Source: Eubacterium sp.
GTDB taxonomy: Bacteria > Bacillota > Clostridia > Lachnospirales > Lachnospiraceae
DNA length: 64,000 bases
Direction of reading: 5' to 3'
NCBI GenBank assembly: GCA_016292095.1
Contig: JAEFAB010000074.1
Coordinates: 1-64,000, forward strand
This document shows positions 9,085 to 19,992 of the stretch, piece after piece (position 1 is the stretch's first letter; each line of letters opens with the position of its first letter). The translations under genes and the position numbers were made by a program. Below the pieces are notes generated by a model, which was given only the letters and a program-made list of their open reading frames with translations, had not been told where the DNA came from and searched no databases.

Positions 9085-10581
9085 CTATCTGCCATAGATA
9101 TCGCACAAATATCTTAAGCGTTCTATATCCTTTGCGTCAACCTGATTTTTTAACATTCTCCAACGCCAGTTTGTTCCCATGGAAGACGGAATGTTCATTC
9201 GTCCCAGACTTCCCACTTTCAAAACATCCTGCATTTGGAAAATAACAATGTTAGCAACACTGGCATATGCTTCACGGAACAGATGGTCCACCAGTTCCTC
9301 AATGGAAGCATGCTTATTTCCCATGTATTCACGGATATATCCCAATTCCCACCATTGCAATCCGGTAAAGTAGCCCACCAGGGTATCGTTATCGTGGGTT
9401 CCGCCGTATGCAACAATGTTCGCATCCCAGTTGTATGGTAAATGCTCATTTTTGCGGTTTCCGTCAAAAGCAAATTCCAGAACTTTCATTCCCGGATAAC
9501 CGCTTTCCTTAAGCACTTCTTCCACTTCCGGAATTTTCACTCCTAAATCTTCGGCAATGATTCGCTTTTCTCCAACGGATTCATTGATGGCACGAATCAG
9601 TTTCATTCCCGGTCCGTCCTTCCACTTTCCGCCGGTTGCATCTTCATCTTCTGCCGGAATGGAATAATACTTTGTCATTCCGATAAAGTGATCGATTCGA
9701 ATGACGTCATAGAGGTTCGCAGAATGTTTCATGCGCTTTCTCCACCATCCGAAATCTTCTTTCTCTAAACGGGTCCAATCATACAATGGATTTCCCCAGC
9801 GCTGTCCTGTTTCAGAAAATGCATCCGGTGGCACGCCCGCCACTTTCTTTGGATTTAAATCTTTATCCAATTGGAAAATCTGTGGATTTTGCCAAACATC
9901 AGCAGAATCCATTGCCATATAAATTGGTATGTCCCCAATAATTTCAATCTTGTTTTCATTGGCATATTCTTTCAGTTTATTCCACTGCCGGTAGAACTTG
10001 AACTGCACAAACATATGAAATGCAATTTCATCCTTCAATAATAAACTGTAATGCTCAACTGCACTCTCTTTTCGGAATTTGATATCATCTTCCCATTCCT
10101 GCCAGGTAATATCCTCAAAATGTTTTTTACAGGCAGTATACAGGCAGTAATCCTTCAACCAGAATTCCTGTTCTTTTACAAATTCCTGATATTCTTCCGT
10201 TTCCTGATGCTTGCTGTTTTCAAAGGCTTTCTGCAACACCTTGCTTCTGGATTCATGAAGCAACCCGTAATCCACATAACCTTCTTCCATGTTCCAACGG
10301 AAGCTTTCCACGTATTCCTTTGTTAACAAGCCTTCTTCAATCAGCATATCCAAATCCACAAAATAAGGATTGCCTGCGAAGGCTGAAAACGAAGCATATG
10401 GGCTGTCCCCAAAACCTGTTGGTCCCAAAGGAAGCACCTGCCAATACTTCTGGCGTGCCTCAACCAACCGGTCCACAAAATCATAAGCATCCTTTCCAAA
10501 AGTTCCTATTCCATACGGAGATGGCAAACTGCTAATGGGCATTAATATCCCGGCACTTCTGTCAAACTCTTTTTGTTTCAT
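9085..10581 (-). CDS. malQ: 4-alpha-glucanotransferase
   Basis: RSAGILMPISSLPSPYGIGTFG, DSPYASFSAFAGNPYFVDL, IRIDHFIG, IAEDLG, GTHDNDT. Confidence 0.95.
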   Translation of the reverse strand: MKQKEFDRSAGILMPISSLPSPYGIGTFGKDAYDFVDRLVEARQKYWQVLPLGPTGFGDSPYASFSAFAGNPYFVDLDMLIEEGLLTKEYVESFRWNMEEGYVDYGLLHESRSKVLQKAFENSKHQETEEYQEFVKEQEFWLKDYCLYTACKKHFEDITWQEWEDDIKFRKESAVEHYSLLLKDEIAFHMFVQFKFYRQWNKLKEYANENKIEIIGDIPIYMAMDSADVWQNPQIFQLDKDLNPKKVAGVPPDAFSETGQRWGNPLYDWTRLEKEDFGWWRKRMKHSANLYDVIRIDHFIGMTKYYSIPAEDEDATGGKWKDGPGMKLIRAINESVGEKRIIAEDLGVKIPEVEEVLKESGYPGMKVLEFAFDGNRKNEHLPYNWDANIVAYGGTHDNDTLVGYFTGLQWWELGYIREYMGNKHASIEELVDHLFREAYASVANIVIFQMQDVLKVGSLGRMNIPSSMGTNWRWRMLKNQVDAKDIERLRYLCDIYGR

Positions 10582-10601
10582 CTGCGTTCTCCCATCTTTT
10601 T

Positions 10602-11510
10602 TTACTTGTGTACATGTGTGAACAAATGATCCTGACAGTATTCCTTACCGCCGGAGCACTTGGAACAGTAACGGAACGTCAACTCCGGATGATCCAAATC
10701 TGTTCTTCCACAAACGACACATTTATGTTTTACACCGTTTTTATAAACACGCTGTTTATTTCCTTCATGTACGGATTTCTGGTATGCATAATTTCGTTTC
10801 ACATGACTGGCAGTATTTTTCCCGTAACCGAACAGCCAGTAAATCAGGAAGTTCAGCAAGGACATAAATACTATAACCGTGTGGATAATGGCAATGGATA
10901 CCAGATCCTTCCAGTCTCTAAAGGTTGAGAAAATATCATAGGCAATAAATGCCCCGTAAAGATATGCAAACCACTTGATTCTTACCGGAATGACAAAATA
11001 GAGTAACAATTGCATATCCGGATAAGTAACTGCAAAGGCAAGAAAAATCGACATATTGATGTAGAAAGTGCTTACCATAATAGACACATAAGCTCCGAAG
11101 AATGCTGCGGTATTGTCTACATAGAGAACACCCATTTCCGTTTCGGAATAATAAACTACCATGATGATATAAATCACTATGGCACCAATAATCGTAAATA
11201 AAAATCCTGAAATCAGGAAAACGTTATAGCGAAAAGTTCCCCAAGTACGTTCCAAAGCTGTTCCCAAGGAGTAATATAAAAACAACATCACCACAGTAAA
11301 AATTCCCAAGTCCTGTGGTGCTGTAAATAACCAGGTGATAATACGCCAAACCTGTCCGTGAAGAATCTTGTAAGGATCAAACAAAAGCATTTCATACAAT
11401 TCAGTATTTGCCAGACTGATTACATATCCTACAATATACCCGATAATCAGGTATAAAGTCAGGTTTGGAATAGCATATTTTCCATATTTTCGTTCCAATT
11501 TTGATGGCAT
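10602..11510 (-). CDS. Rhomboid-like polytopic membrane protein with C-terminal zinc-ribbon-like tail
   Basis: Multiple hydrophobic segments, WRIITWLFTA, tail CVVCGRTDLDHPELTFRYCSKCSGGKEYCQDHLFTHVH. Confidence 0.65.
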   Translation of the reverse strand: MPSKLERKYGKYAIPNLTLYLIIGYIVGYVISLANTELYEMLLFDPYKILHGQVWRIITWLFTAPQDLGIFTVVMLFLYYSLGTALERTWGTFRYNVFLISGFLFTIIGAIVIYIIMVVYYSETEMGVLYVDNTAAFFGAYVSIMVSTFYINMSIFLAFAVTYPDMQLLLYFVIPVRIKWFAYLYGAFIAYDIFSTFRDWKDLVSIAIIHTVIVFMSLLNFLIYWLFGYGKNTASHVKRNYAYQKSVHEGNKQRVYKNGVKHKCVVCGRTDLDHPELTFRYCSKCSGGKEYCQDHLFTHVHK

Positions 11511-11589
11511 ATTTTCCCCTCCGTTTTTTCGTAAAATAAACCTCTATACAGTATAATTTCTGCCCCTGTTTTTGTCAAACCGCTTTCCA

Positions 11590-11618
11590 TTGCAATTTTC
11601 GACAAATTGTACTATAAT
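11590..11618 (+). promoter_or_regulatory. SigA-type promoter for the 11690 CDS
   Basis: TTGCAA (11590-11595), 17-bp spacer, TATAAT (11613-11618). Confidence 0.6.
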
Positions 11619-11689
11619 ATCATAGTTTTAGACTTGAAAATTATACTTTAATATAAATAAGAAGAGAGAACACTCTCCAGGAGGATGAA

Positions 11690-14600
11690 ATGAACACATC
11701 AAATACAAATTATCGGTTGGGTATTGATATCGGTTCGACCACTGTCAAGATTGCGATTATTGACAGCGAAAACAAAATTCTTTTTTCTGATTACGAACGT
11801 CATTACGCAAACATTCAGGAAACGCTTGCACTTCTTTTGAAGAAGGCAATGGGAGAATTAGGGGATGTAACCTTATCTCCAATGATTACCGGTTCCGGTG
11901 GTCTTGCTTTGGCAAATCATTTAGAAGTTCCGTTCGTACAGGAAGTTGTAGCTGTATCAACTGCTTTGGAAGATTTTGCTCCACAAACTGATGTTGCAAT
12001 TGAGTTGGGTGGTGAAGATGCGAAAATCATTTACTTCTCTAACGGAATCGAACAGCGAATGAATGGTATCTGTGCCGGTGGTACAGGTTCTTTTATTGAC
12101 CAGATGGCATCTCTGTTACAGACCGATGCGTCCGGATTAAATGAATACGCCAAAAGTTATCAGGCAATTTATCCGATTGCTGCCCGTTGTGGTGTATTTG
12201 CGAAAACTGATATTCAGCCACTGATTAACGAAGGAGCAACCAAAGAAGATTTGGCAGCTTCTATTTTCCAGGCGGTTGTTAATCAGACAATTTCAGGACT
12301 TGCCTGCGGAAAACCAATTCGTGGTACCGTTGCATTTTTAGGTGGTCCTCTTCACTTCTTACCGGAATTGAAGAACGCTTTCATCCGTACTTTGAAACTG
12401 GATGATGAGCATATTGTTGCACCGGAGCATTCTCATCTGTTTGCTGCCAGTGGTGCTGCTATGAATTCCGATGAAAAAGTTCAGATTAATATCAATAAAT
12501 TATATACACAGTTGTCCGAGGGAATTCAGATGTCTATGGAAATCAAGCGTCTGGATCCATTGTTCGAAAATGAACAGGAATATGCCGCTTTTATGAAACG
12601 TCATTCTAAAAACTGCGTGAAGAAAGGGGAATTATCTGATTACCACGGAAAGTGCTTCCTTGGTATTGACTCCGGTTCTACTACTACAAAGGCTGCTGTC
12701 GTTGCTGAAGACGGAACATTGCTTTATTCCTTCTACAGCGGAAACAACGGAAACCCTCTTCAAACAATTATTGATGCGATTAAAGATATTTACAAACAAT
12801 TGCCGGCGGATGCACAGATTGTCCGCTCCTGCTCAACCGGATACGGTGAAGCACTCATTAAAGCTGCTCTTCTCTTAGACGAAGGGGAAGTTGAAACCGT
12901 AGCCCACTACTATGCTGCCGCATTCTTTGAGCCGGAAGTTGATTGTATTTTAGATATCGGCGGTCAGGATATGAAATGTATCAAGATTAAAAACGACACC
13001 GTCGACAGTGTACAGTTAAACGAAGCTTGTTCTTCCGGATGTGGTTCCTTTATCGAAACATTTGCCAAGTCTTTGGACTACACGGTTCAGGATTTTGCAA
13101 AGGAAGCTTTATTTGCACAGAACCCTACAGATTTGGGAACAAGATGTACTGTATTTATGAATTCCAACGTTAAGCAGGCACAGAAAGAAGGCGCTACCGT
13201 CGCTGATATTTCTTCCGGTCTCGCTTACTCGGTTATTAAGAACGCATTGTACAAGGTTATTAAGATTACAGATGCATCTGACCTTGGAAAGAAAATTGTT
13301 GTTCAGGGTGGAACCTTCTACAACAATGCGGTTCTTCGAAGTTTTGAAAAGATTGCAGGAACAGAAGCAATCCGTCCGGACATTGCCGGTATCATGGGTG
13401 CTTTCGGTGCTGCGTTGATTGCAAGAGAACGTTATCACGGGGAAGAAACTACAATGCTTTCCATTGATGACATTAACAAATTTACATACACCACAAACAT
13501 GACTCGTTGTAAGGGTTGTACCAATGCTTGTATGTTAACAATTAATATGTTCTCTGATGGTCGTCGCTTTATCAGCGGTAACCGTTGCGAAAAAGGAATT
13601 GGCGGAGTGAAAAATCAGGAAAACCTGCCAAACCTTTACGAATACAAATACAACAGAATTTTCGGATACGAACCTTTGGCTCCGGAAGATGCTCCGCGTG
13701 GCGTGGTTGGTATTCCTCGTGTTCTGAATATGTACGAAAACTTCCCTCTTTGGGCAACATTCTTCAAAGAATTAGGATTCAGCGTTATGCTTTCTCCGAA
13801 ATCTTCTCACAAGATTTACGAATTGGGTATTGAATCCATTCCGAGTGAATCCGAATGTTATCCGGCGAAGTTATCCCATGGACATATTACCTGGCTCTTA
13901 AGAGAAGGTGCCAAGTTCATCTGGTATCCATGTATTCCTTACGAACGTGATGAAACTCCGGATGCCAACAACCATTACAACTGTCCAATGGTTACTTCTT
14001 ATGCGGAAAACATCAAGAACAATGTAGAGGAATTGGAAGATGAATCCATTAAGTTTTTAAATCCGTTCCTTGCGTTAACTTCTGAAGAAATCTTCACAAA
14101 ACGTATGGTGGAAATTTTCGGTAAAGTCTTTGGCATTTCCGTTACTGAAGTTACAAATGCTGCACAAAAGGCCTGGGCTGAATTATTGCAGTCTCGTGAA
14201 GACATTAAAATGAAGGGCGAAGAAACCTTAAAATATTTGGAAGAAACCGGTAAGCGTGGTATTGTCCTTGCCGGACGTCCATACCATATTGATCCGGAAA
14301 TCAACCATGGTATCCCTGAAATGATTAACTCCTACGGTTTGGCTGTTTTGACGGAAGATTCCATTTCCCATTTGGGAAATATTGAACGTCCGTTGATTGT
14401 TTCCGACCAGTGGATGTATCACTCCAGACTGTACAAAGCTGCAGAATATGTAAAGCACAGAGATGATTTGGATTTAATCCAGCTCTTCTCCTTCGGTTGT
14501 GGTTTGGATGCGGTTACAACAGATGCGGTCAGCGATATCCTTACTTCTTCCGGAAAAATTTACACTGTTTTAAAGATTGACGAAGTAAACAATTTAGGTG

Positions 14601-15928
14601 CTGCAAGAATTCGAGTTCGTTCTCTTCTTGCTGCCATCCGTGTTCGTGCAGAAAGAGAATTCCATCGTGACATTCAGTCTGCCGTATATCACAAAAAAGA
14701 ATTTACAAAGGAAATGCGCGACGAGCGTTACACGATTTTAACTCCACAGATGAGTCCAATTCATTTCACAATGCTTCAGCATGCTATGAACTCCTGTGGT
14801 TACAACTTCCAACTTATGGAAAGTGACAAGTCCTGCATTGACTATGGTTTGAAATACGTAAACAATGATGCCTGCTACCCTTCTTTAATTGTTGTAGGGC
14901 AGATGATGGAAACATTGTTATCCGGTAAATATGACTTAGACAAAACGGCTGTTATTATTTCCCAGACCGGTGGTGGTTGTCGTGCCACAAACTATATCGG
15001 TTTCATGAGACGTGCTTTAGAGAAAGCCGGAATGGAACATATTCCTGTTCTTTCCTTAAGTCTCCACGGTTTGGAACAACACAGTGGATTTAAGATTACA
15101 CCAAAACTTTTAACAAAGATGATTCAGTCCGTCTTATACGGAGATTTGTTTATGCGTGTCGTTTACCGCACACGTCCATATGAATTGAATCCTGGTGAAA
15201 CAGACCGTCTCCATAAACAATGGGAAGAAAAGCTTTGTAAAGAACTGTCTGATAAGAAGTTTGGCTTTAAGCGTTTCAAGAAAAACCTTGTTCAGATTGT
15301 TAAAGACTTTGATGCGATTCCTAGAAAAGATATTAAAAAACCTCGTGTTGGTATCGTTGGCGAAATTCTTGTAAAGTTCTCTCCTACTGCCAACAACGAT
15401 CTTGTAAACCTTTTGGAAGCGGAAGGCGCCGAAGCTGTCATGCCGGACTTAATCGACTTTTTCCTTTACGGTTTCAGAAATGCTTCTTTCAAATATGAGA
15501 AGCTTGGTTTCAGTAAGAAAGATGCTATCATTAACAACCTTGCTATCAAGATGGTAGAATGGTTTAGAAAGCCGGCGAAAAAAGCACTTATAAAGAGCAA
15601 GTACTTCTCCCCAACTTCTGATATTTGGGAAATGAGTAAAATGGCTGAAAATATTGTTTCTGTCGGAAACCAGACCGGTGAAGGCTGGTTCTTAACCGGA
15701 GAAATGCTTCACTTAATTCATGACGATGTACCAAACATCGTTTGTACCCAGCCATTCGCCTGCCTACCAAACCACGTTGTAGGTAAAGGTGTTATCAAGA
15801 AAATCCGTAACATGCATCCGGAAGCAAACATTGTTGCCGTAGACTACGATCCGGGCGCCAGCGAAGTTAACCAGCTGAACCGAATCAAACTGATGCTTGC
15901 TACAGCCAATAAACGATTGAAGAAATAA
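11690..15928 (+). CDS. Acyl-CoA dehydratase activase-like giant protein (two BadF/HgdC ATPase domains plus DUF2229 and dehydratase-subunit-like region)
   Basis: [14 protein letters not shown] and [15 protein letters not shown] duplicated ATPase starts; [16 protein letters not shown] and [14 protein letters not shown] cluster-binding motifs; 1412 aa. Confidence 0.9.
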   Translation: MNTSNTNYRLGIDIGSTTVKIAIIDSENKILFSDYERHYANIQETLALLLKKAMGELGDVTLSPMITGSGGLALANHLEVPFVQEVVAVSTALEDFAPQTDVAIELGGEDAKIIYFSNGIEQRMNGICAGGTGSFIDQMASLLQTDASGLNEYAKSYQAIYPIAARCGVFAKTDIQPLINEGATKEDLAASIFQAVVNQTISGLACGKPIRGTVAFLGGPLHFLPELKNAFIRTLKLDDEHIVAPEHSHLFAASGAAMNSDEKVQININKLYTQLSEGIQMSMEIKRLDPLFENEQEYAAFMKRHSKNCVKKGELSDYHGKCFLGIDSGSTTTKAAVVAEDGTLLYSFYSGNNGNPLQTIIDAIKDIYKQLPADAQIVRSCSTGYGEALIKAALLLDEGEVETVAHYYAAAFFEPEVDCILDIGGQDMKCIKIKNDTVDSVQLNEACSSGCGSFIETFAKSLDYTVQDFAKEALFAQNPTDLGTRCTVFMNSNVKQAQKEGATVADISSGLAYSVIKNALYKVIKITDASDLGKKIVVQGGTFYNNAVLRSFEKIAGTEAIRPDIAGIMGAFGAALIARERYHGEETTMLSIDDINKFTYTTNMTRCKGCTNACMLTINMFSDGRRFISGNRCEKGIGGVKNQENLPNLYEYKYNRIFGYEPLAPEDAPRGVVGIPRVLNMYENFPLWATFFKELGFSVMLSPKSSHKIYELGIESIPSESECYPAKLSHGHITWLLREGAKFIWYPCIPYERDETPDANNHYNCPMVTSYAENIKNNVEELEDESIKFLNPFLALTSEEIFTKRMVEIFGKVFGISVTEVTNAAQKAWAELLQSREDIKMKGEETLKYLEETGKRGIVLAGRPYHIDPEINHGIPEMINSYGLAVLTEDSISHLGNIERPLIVSDQWMYHSRLYKAAEYVKHRDDLDLIQLFSFGCGLDAVTTDAVSDILTSSGKIYTVLKIDEVNNLGAARIRVRSLLAAIRVRAEREFHRDIQSAVYHKKEFTKEMRDERYTILTPQMSPIHFTMLQHAMNSCGYNFQLMESDKSCIDYGLKYVNNDACYPSLIVVGQMMETLLSGKYDLDKTAVIISQTGGGCRATNYIGFMRRALEKAGMEHIPVLSLSLHGLEQHSGFKITPKLLTKMIQSVLYGDLFMRVVYRTRPYELNPGETDRLHKQWEEKLCKELSDKKFGFKRFKKNLVQIVKDFDAIPRKDIKKPRVGIVGEILVKFSPTANNDLVNLLEAEGAEAVMPDLIDFFLYGFRNASFKYEKLGFSKKDAIINNLAIKMVEWFRKPAKKALIKSKYFSPTSDIWEMSKMAENIVSVGNQTGEGWFLTGEMLHLIHDDVPNIVCTQPFACLPNHVVGKGVIKKIRNMHPEANIVAVDYDPGASEVNQLNRIKLMLATANKRLKK

Positions 15929-15934
15929 GAAATT

Positions 15935-16000
15935 AAAGACACCCAATTGGGATATGTGACCTCTTTACTGAGCACATATTTACGAACTGGGTGTCTTTTT
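15935..16000 (+). terminator. Rho-independent terminator
   Basis: AAAGACACCCA...TGGGTGTCTTTTT directly after the stop codon. Confidence 0.75.
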
Positions 16001-16037
16001 GGGTTTGTACCTTGGTTTTGGTTTTTTCTTCATTTCT

Positions 16038-16462
16038 AGGATACACTTTTCTTTCTCGTTTTCTGACGGTGTACCCTGGTTTTTAGTTTTTCTTCATTTC
16101 CAGGGTACACTTTTCTTTCTCGTTTTCTGACGGTGTACCTTGGTTTTTAGTTTTTCTTCATTTCCAGGGTACACTTTTCTTTCTCGTTTTCTGGTGGTGT
16201 ACCCTGGTTTTTGGTTTTTCTTCATTTCCAGGGTACACTTTTCTTTTTTGTTTTCTGGTGGTGTACCCTGGTTTTGGGTTTTTCTTCATTTCCAGGGTAC
16301 ATCCAGCAGTTTTTCTTCACTAAAAGTGTACCCTGATTTTGAAACTTTTCTTGTTTCCAGGGTACACCCAGTTTTTTCCACCACTAAATGTGTACCCTAA
16401 CTTTGCGTTTTTTCCCATTTCCAGGGTACACCCAGTTTTTTCCACCACTAAATGTGTACCCT
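16038..16462. repeat. Tandem array of seven ~64-bp units, each AGGGTACAC...GTGTACCCT, 3' of the sigma-factor gene
   Basis: Units start at 16038, 16102, 16166, 16230, 16294, 16359, 16423 (spacings 64,64,64,64,65,64); a partial right arm lies near 16005. Confidence 0.92.
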
Positions 16463-16495
16463 GCAAAAGATTATTTTACATTTCTTAATGCAACT

Positions 16496-18103
16496 CTACT
16501 TCAAAATCAAAATTTCCGAAACGCTTCTTCTTTGCTCTTCCGAAACATCTTTCAATCTTCCACTTTTCACTAATGCATCCTTAATGTACCTCATAAACAT
16601 TCCTTCGGCGCCAAACAACTGCTGTGATGTAAAGTCCCGCTGAATTTTCGTATTTTTTGGAAGATAAGCGCTCCCTAACACTTCGCGACGGTATTCATCA
16701 ATCGCTTCCTGATATTCCTCCAATACAGAATTCTTGATTTGTTTTGCCAAAGACAGTAGCTTCTTCTTCGTCTCGCCGTCTCTCAGTCCAACGATTGCCA
16801 GTTTAAAAGTGTCACCATTCTTTCGAATATATCCCTTTTCCAACATCAATACATACTCATCAACACTCAACTCTTCTCCCTGGGTAAATCGCTTCAAGAG
16901 CCTTAATTCCGGTTCAATATTAGCACCGCCATAATGTTCATTCACCCGCTTTTCTGTCCACTCCCCGTCAATCAACCATAGGATGACATTCTCATTTTCG
17001 TTCCAACACGGTCCGCAAAAGTATTCATTCCAAAGCGCAGGTTTTTCTATTATTTCATTTTCTACTGAAGCAACAATAATATTTTCACCGCCATCGGCAC
17101 GAATGGTTGCAGCTTCCTGAAATGAAATCTTCTTTTGAAATCCATTCTCTGATGTCGCCAGCAGATAGAACATCAGCGACCACATTCTAAAATTCTCATC
17201 CTTGGGGCCAACGATATCATCACTATGTAAGTACCCACCTTGGACAATTTCATCAAATAACCGATTGGCAATTTTTCCTGTGATTGTTTCATACAATTTT
17301 TCTGTTGCGTGAATGTTTTCTTCTGTTTCTTCGTCAATCAGAATATTGCAGAGATAGTTATTTTTCTTTCTTAAGACCAGCTGATATTCTTCCAGATATT
17401 CTAATTCGCTTTCCACATAAACCGGAGAAACCCCAAGCAGATCTGCGATTTGTTCCACTGTCAATTCTTCTTTCTGAATGCTATAAAGTATATTTTGTGA
17501 CAGAGCACTTCGTACAAAATTTATCGGATACCCCACGGTTCCAAGTCCCCCACTCATCCCAACATTGCTAAAGTTTATCGGATTAAATTTCAATTCATTT
17601 CTGTTTCTCATCTTTTCCATTCCTTTCTTCATTTCCGCCTTGGCAACATTTAAATGCCATTTCACCGTGCCCAGTGGAACATCCAATATTTTTGCAATTT
17701 CTGTTTGCTTCTTTTCTTCGTAATAATATAGAATCAATACTTTCCGTTGAATTTTAGATAGATAGGCAATTTCCTGCTGAATCCGTTCACAATTTTCCCG
17801 GTGAATCAAATTATTCAGAGCACTTTCTTTCTCGTCTGCAAAATCCATCGTTCCCTCATCAATTGAGAGATTGTATTTTGTTTTTGCATTTCCTCGATAG
17901 AAATTAGTCAGCGTATTTTTTGCCACTACCCACACAAATCCTTCCACATTTTCAACGTCTTTGACGCATAATGAACGGTAAAGATTCAAAGCAATTTCCT
18001 GAGTAATATCTTCTACATCTGCTTCATTTGCCACTCTCTTTTTTACATATGCATAAATTCTGTCAATGTATTGTTCTACAGTTTCGTTTGCTTTATTTTT
18101 CAT
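16496..18103 (-). CDS. ECF-like sigma-70 family factor with ~350-aa C-terminal extension containing a second HTH
   Basis: Region 2: DVEDITQEIALNLYRSL; region 4: LSKIQRKVLILYYYEEKKQTEIAKILDVPLGTVKWHLNVAK; extra HTH: TVEQIADLLGVSPVYVESELEYLEEYQLV. Start set at ATG with RBS GAGGTGG. Confidence 0.85.
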   Translation of the reverse strand: MKNKANETVEQYIDRIYAYVKKRVANEADVEDITQEIALNLYRSLCVKDVENVEGFVWVVAKNTLTNFYRGNAKTKYNLSIDEGTMDFADEKESALNNLIHRENCERIQQEIAYLSKIQRKVLILYYYEEKKQTEIAKILDVPLGTVKWHLNVAKAEMKKGMEKMRNRNELKFNPINFSNVGMSGGLGTVGYPINFVRSALSQNILYSIQKEELTVEQIADLLGVSPVYVESELEYLEEYQLVLRKKNNYLCNILIDEETEENIHATEKLYETITGKIANRLFDEIVQGGYLHSDDIVGPKDENFRMWSLMFYLLATSENGFQKKISFQEAATIRADGGENIIVASVENEIIEKPALWNEYFCGPCWNENENVILWLIDGEWTEKRVNEHYGGANIEPELRLLKRFTQGEELSVDEYVLMLEKGYIRKNGDTFKLAIVGLRDGETKKKLLSLAKQIKNSVLEEYQEAIDEYRREVLGSAYLPKNTKIQRDFTSQQLFGAEGMFMRYIKDALVKSGRLKDVSEEQRRSVSEILILK

Positions 18104-18227
18104 TGAATTCCACCTCGTTTTCTGAACATGTTCACATATTAAGACGAGCAACTTTTAAAAAGGTTGGAAAAAATTCCATTTATTTAATAATATCTGAAAA
18201 ATCTAAAAAAAGACAATCGAACGCTCC

Positions 18228-18410
18228 TGAATGTAAACATTCGTCGTGTTATTGCAACATTCTTTCCCCTCACTTCCTTGAGACGATTCTAGCTCGCGAA
18301 CCTTCGGTTCTCTCGCTAGTTGGCTTTCGCCAACTAAAAAGAATGTTGCAACATCCCTCTTGAATGCAAGCATTCATCGTGTTATTGCAACATTCTTTTT
18401 AATCGTCTCA
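18228..18410. repeat. Composite palindromic element with two direct copies and one inverted copy of TTGCAACATTCTTT
   Basis: TTGCAACATTCTTT at 18252-18265 and 18385-18398; inverted AAAGAATGTTGCAA at 18338-18351; TGAGACGATT 18279-18288 versus AATCGTCTCA 18401-18410. Confidence 0.85.
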
Positions 18411-18413
18411 ATG

Positions 18414-19091
18414 CTATTCTATGTTTTCGATTTGCCAGTCAATAGGTTCGATGCCGTTGGCTTTGAGGAATTCATTACATTTGCTGAAATGTTTGCAGCC
18501 GAAGAATCCACGGTATGCAGACAATGGACTCGGATGCGGTGCTTCCAGCACCAGATGCTTGGGATTGGTCAGCATTGCTTTTTTCTTTCTGGCAGGGCTT
18601 CCCCAAAGGAAGATTACCAGAGGGCGGTCTTCTGCATTGACTGCTTGAATGACTGCGTCGGTAAACTGTTCCCAGCCTTTTCCCTGATGGGAGTTTGCCT
18701 GATGGGCACGGACGGTTAAAACGGTGTTTAATAACAACACGCCCTGGTCTGCCCACTTTTTCAGATAACCATTGTTGGGAATATAGCAACCCATATCATC
18801 TGCCAATTCTTTATAGATGTTCTGCAGTGATGGTGGAATATCATTACCCGGTAAAACGGAGAACGAAAGTCCATGAGCCTGATTCACATTGTGATATGGA
18901 TCCTGGCCAAGAAGTAATACCTTCACATCTTTTAGTGGTGTGAAGTGAAAGGCATTAAATATATCTTCGGCCGGTGGATATACCACGGTCTTGGAATATT
19001 CATCTTTCACAAAAGTGTACAAATCCTTATAATACGGTTTCGCAAATTCTTCTTTTAAAGGTTCCAACCAATCGTTTTCAATCATTCCCAT
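18414..19091 (-). CDS. ung: Uracil-DNA glycosylase
   Basis: VLLLGQDPYHNVNQAHGLSFSV, GVLLLNTVLTVRAHQANSHQGKGWE, HPSPLSAYRGFFGCKHFSKCN. Confidence 0.96.
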   Translation of the reverse strand: MGMIENDWLEPLKEEFAKPYYKDLYTFVKDEYSKTVVYPPAEDIFNAFHFTPLKDVKVLLLGQDPYHNVNQAHGLSFSVLPGNDIPPSLQNIYKELADDMGCYIPNNGYLKKWADQGVLLLNTVLTVRAHQANSHQGKGWEQFTDAVIQAVNAEDRPLVIFLWGSPARKKKAMLTNPKHLVLEAPHPSPLSAYRGFFGCKHFSKCNEFLKANGIEPIDWQIENIE

Positions 19092-19104
19092 AATCTGTTC
19101 CTCA

Positions 19105-19986
19105 TTAGTTTTCTTCTATGATTTCATTAATAAATGTTCTGTCGTTAAATACTTTTACGGCATTTTTCCTGATACTGATTTCAAAGTGTTTTCCGGGAAG
19201 CATTTCTCCGTCCACATTGAACACACAAGTTTCATCACTATCTATAATAATATGCTCATTGCGGTATTTCTTAACTTTTGGTGACGTTTCATGGGTTCCC
19301 CGGATTAACTTTGTCAGCACCCCGAGAATTCTCGGTTTTGCCATTTTTTCCACAATATAAATGTCAAAAGCCCCATCATCTACCAATGCCTGCGGTGCAA
19401 TACGGTATCCGCCACCGTAATACTGGCCGTTGCCGATTGCAACAATGGTAATGTCTGTTTCTGTCTGAAACTCTCCCAGCTGCAACTTCAGTTTCTTTGG
19501 TTTAAACTTCGTAAAGGTGTAGACCAAACTGGCATTGTACCGTTGGCTTACCGGAATCCATTTCTTATTCTTCGTTTTTTCCAAATTGTTTGCCACGTCC
19601 GCATCCAGTCCTAGGCAGGCCACATTAATAAAATAGCGACCGTTAATCACACCCACATCGGACAAGACAAACTGTTCCTCGTAGTTTCTAAGCGTCCTGT
19701 CATAGTCATTGCCACTTCCATAGGGAATATTCCCCAGAATTTTGTTTTCCGAGCCAATAACACCATTTAACACGTCATTGAGATTTCCATCTCCGCCCAC
19801 GGAAAAAACAACGCATTCTTCTGCATCATTGATGCTTTTTGCAATGCGCCGTCCATCTCCCGGAGCTTTTGTATACAACACTTCATAAGGCACTTTCCGT
19901 TTCAGACACGCCTGATGTATTTTATTTTCCAGATCACCCAATTGGCGTTTCCCACTATTGGGGTTAATAATAAAATAATATTTCAT
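19105..19986 (-). CDS. Diacylglycerol kinase/YegS-like lipid kinase
   Basis: IINPNSGKR, VFSVGGDGNLNDVLNG, IPYGSGNDYDRTL. Confidence 0.88.
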   Translation of the reverse strand: MKYYFIINPNSGKRQLGDLENKIHQACLKRKVPYEVLYTKAPGDGRRIAKSINDAEECVVFSVGGDGNLNDVLNGVIGSENKILGNIPYGSGNDYDRTLRNYEEQFVLSDVGVINGRYFINVACLGLDADVANNLEKTKNKKWIPVSQRYNASLVYTFTKFKPKKLKLQLGEFQTETDITIVAIGNGQYYGGGYRIAPQALVDDGAFDIYIVEKMAKPRILGVLTKLIRGTHETSPKVKKYRNEHIIIDSDETCVFNVDGEMLPGKHFEISIRKNAVKVFNDRTFINEIIEEN

Positions 19987-19992
19987 TCTTTT

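Noticed and set aside
16038-16462. CRISPR array (regular ~64-bp spacing)
   Set aside because: The whole unit repeats, including the would-be spacers; there are no unique spacers and no cas genes. It is a minisatellite-like array with inverted arms.
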